From assembly GCA_020532365.1 (NCBI GenBank), contig JAJBBL010000179.1:1-5932 (forward strand): 5,932 nucleotides of DNA. The letters are read 5' to 3'. Of this stretch, positions 5,505 to 5,932 are shown piece by piece. Every line of letters begins with the position of its first letter. Position 1 is the stretch's first letter. The notes beneath the pieces are model-generated. The model saw only the letters and a program-made list of their open reading frames with translations. It searched no databases and was not told the DNA's origin. The position numbers and the translations under genes were made by a program. Source of the stretch: Candidatus Cloacimonadota bacterium (GTDB lineage Bacteria; Cloacimonadota; Cloacimonadia; Cloacimonadales; JAJBBL01).

Positions 5505-5932
5505 ATGAGTAAAAAATCTAAAATTCAAGAGCTCGCTGACGATTTAAGTTACCGCTCTGCTGGTAGCGTTCTGTCTATCTACAAAATTAAGCCAGAACTT
5601 AGGCATTTAGCATCTAAAACTATCCAGAATTACTTGGAATTGCCACTTTCCGTGCAGATGGTGGTTAAGTTGTCTTATGAGATTAGTGGAACTTTTGGGA
5701 CTAAGGTCGGTAAAAAAGGTGGCTTTGTGTTTCAAATGTCACACGGCACTCAACAAATCAAAAAATATGACCCTAAAACTTATAGGAAAAATAGTGAGAA
5801 TACACCACTCCGCAAGCGTTCCCGTCTTATAATGCAAAAAGCTTCTCAATTCCCTTTAGCGGAGCGTAAAGACAAGGTTAGAGAGCTATACAAAACAATG
5901 CCGTATAACCTATCTCAAACAGACCCGGTTAA
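5505..5932 (+). CDS. Uncharacterised basic protein, N-terminal part (runs off the right edge)
   Basis: An open frame of 142 codons from the ATG at 5505 reaches the window edge without a stop. AAGGGGG (5492-5498) gives a strong ribosome binding site 6 nt before the ATG. I do not recognise the family. Residues 1-60 are predicted mixed helix, starting MSKKSKIQELADDLSYRSAG, with no signal peptide or membrane segment. Residues 61-82 are glycine-rich (SGTFGTKVGKKGGFVFQMSHG), followed by QQIKKYDPKTYRKNSENTPLRKRSRL (in two parts, 83-95 and 96-108) and a basic helical stretch to residue 142. The G-x-V-G-K-x-G-x-V-F...G-Q...Y-x-P pattern followed by T-x-x-R-x-R loosely recalls short phage-derived or surface-associated bacterial proteins, but this is only an impression. 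It is well separated from the operon by a terminator and the repeat cluster, so a functional link to it is unlikely. The Lys/Arg richness would fit nucleic-acid binding. Confidence 0.75.
   Translation, partial: MSKKSKIQELADDLSYRSAGSVLSIYKIKPELRHLASKTIQNYLELPLSVQMVVKLSYEISGTFGTKVGKKGGFVFQMSHGTQQIKKYDPKTYRKNSENTPLRKRSRLIMQKASQFPLAERKDKVRELYKTMPYNLSQTDPV

Overview
The window is a piece of an AT-rich (roughly 40% GC by eye) bacterial chromosome, most likely from a strict or facultative anaerobe. The evidence is gene content: a class I-type hybrid cluster protein, an A-type flavodiiron protein and a low-potential Fe-S protein, a set typical of anaerobes that meet nitric oxide or oxygen. No marker here fixes the phylum. 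The REP-like hairpins in the long spacer are probably the best lineage clue, but they need a database search.

Layout. (1) Positions 1-217, minus strand: the first 72 codons of a dihydrofolate reductase gene (folA) that runs off the left edge. (2) Positions 218-377: a divergent intergenic region with a 25-nt dyad that may be an operator. (3) Positions 378-4678, plus strand: a tight four-gene operon (gaps of 5, 24 and 21 nt) encoding a ferredoxin-like Fe-S protein, a TetR-family regulator, Hcp and FprA. (4) Positions 4680-4748: a hairpin followed by a strong intrinsic terminator. (5) Positions 4749-5504: about 750 nt with no convincing gene, holding a cluster of small REP-like hairpins, a pair of ~95-nt direct repeats and a perfect 20-bp-stem palindrome. 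(6) Positions 5505-5932, plus strand: the first 142 codons of an unrecognised basic protein that runs off the right edge.

How the genes work together. Hcp and FprA are both metalloenzymes linked to removal of reactive nitrogen species (Hcp: NO or hydroxylamine; FprA: NO and/or O2). Both need an electron donor. No NADH-dependent Hcp reductase (Hcr) and no rubredoxin is encoded in the operon, so the Fe-S protein at its head is the obvious candidate donor. The TetR-family protein inside the operon is probably the local regulator and may control its own operon from the region upstream of position 378. The metabolic core belongs to known families. The less explained part is the repeat-rich spacer, where several hairpins keep the same 8-nt loop while their stem sequences change in a compensatory way.
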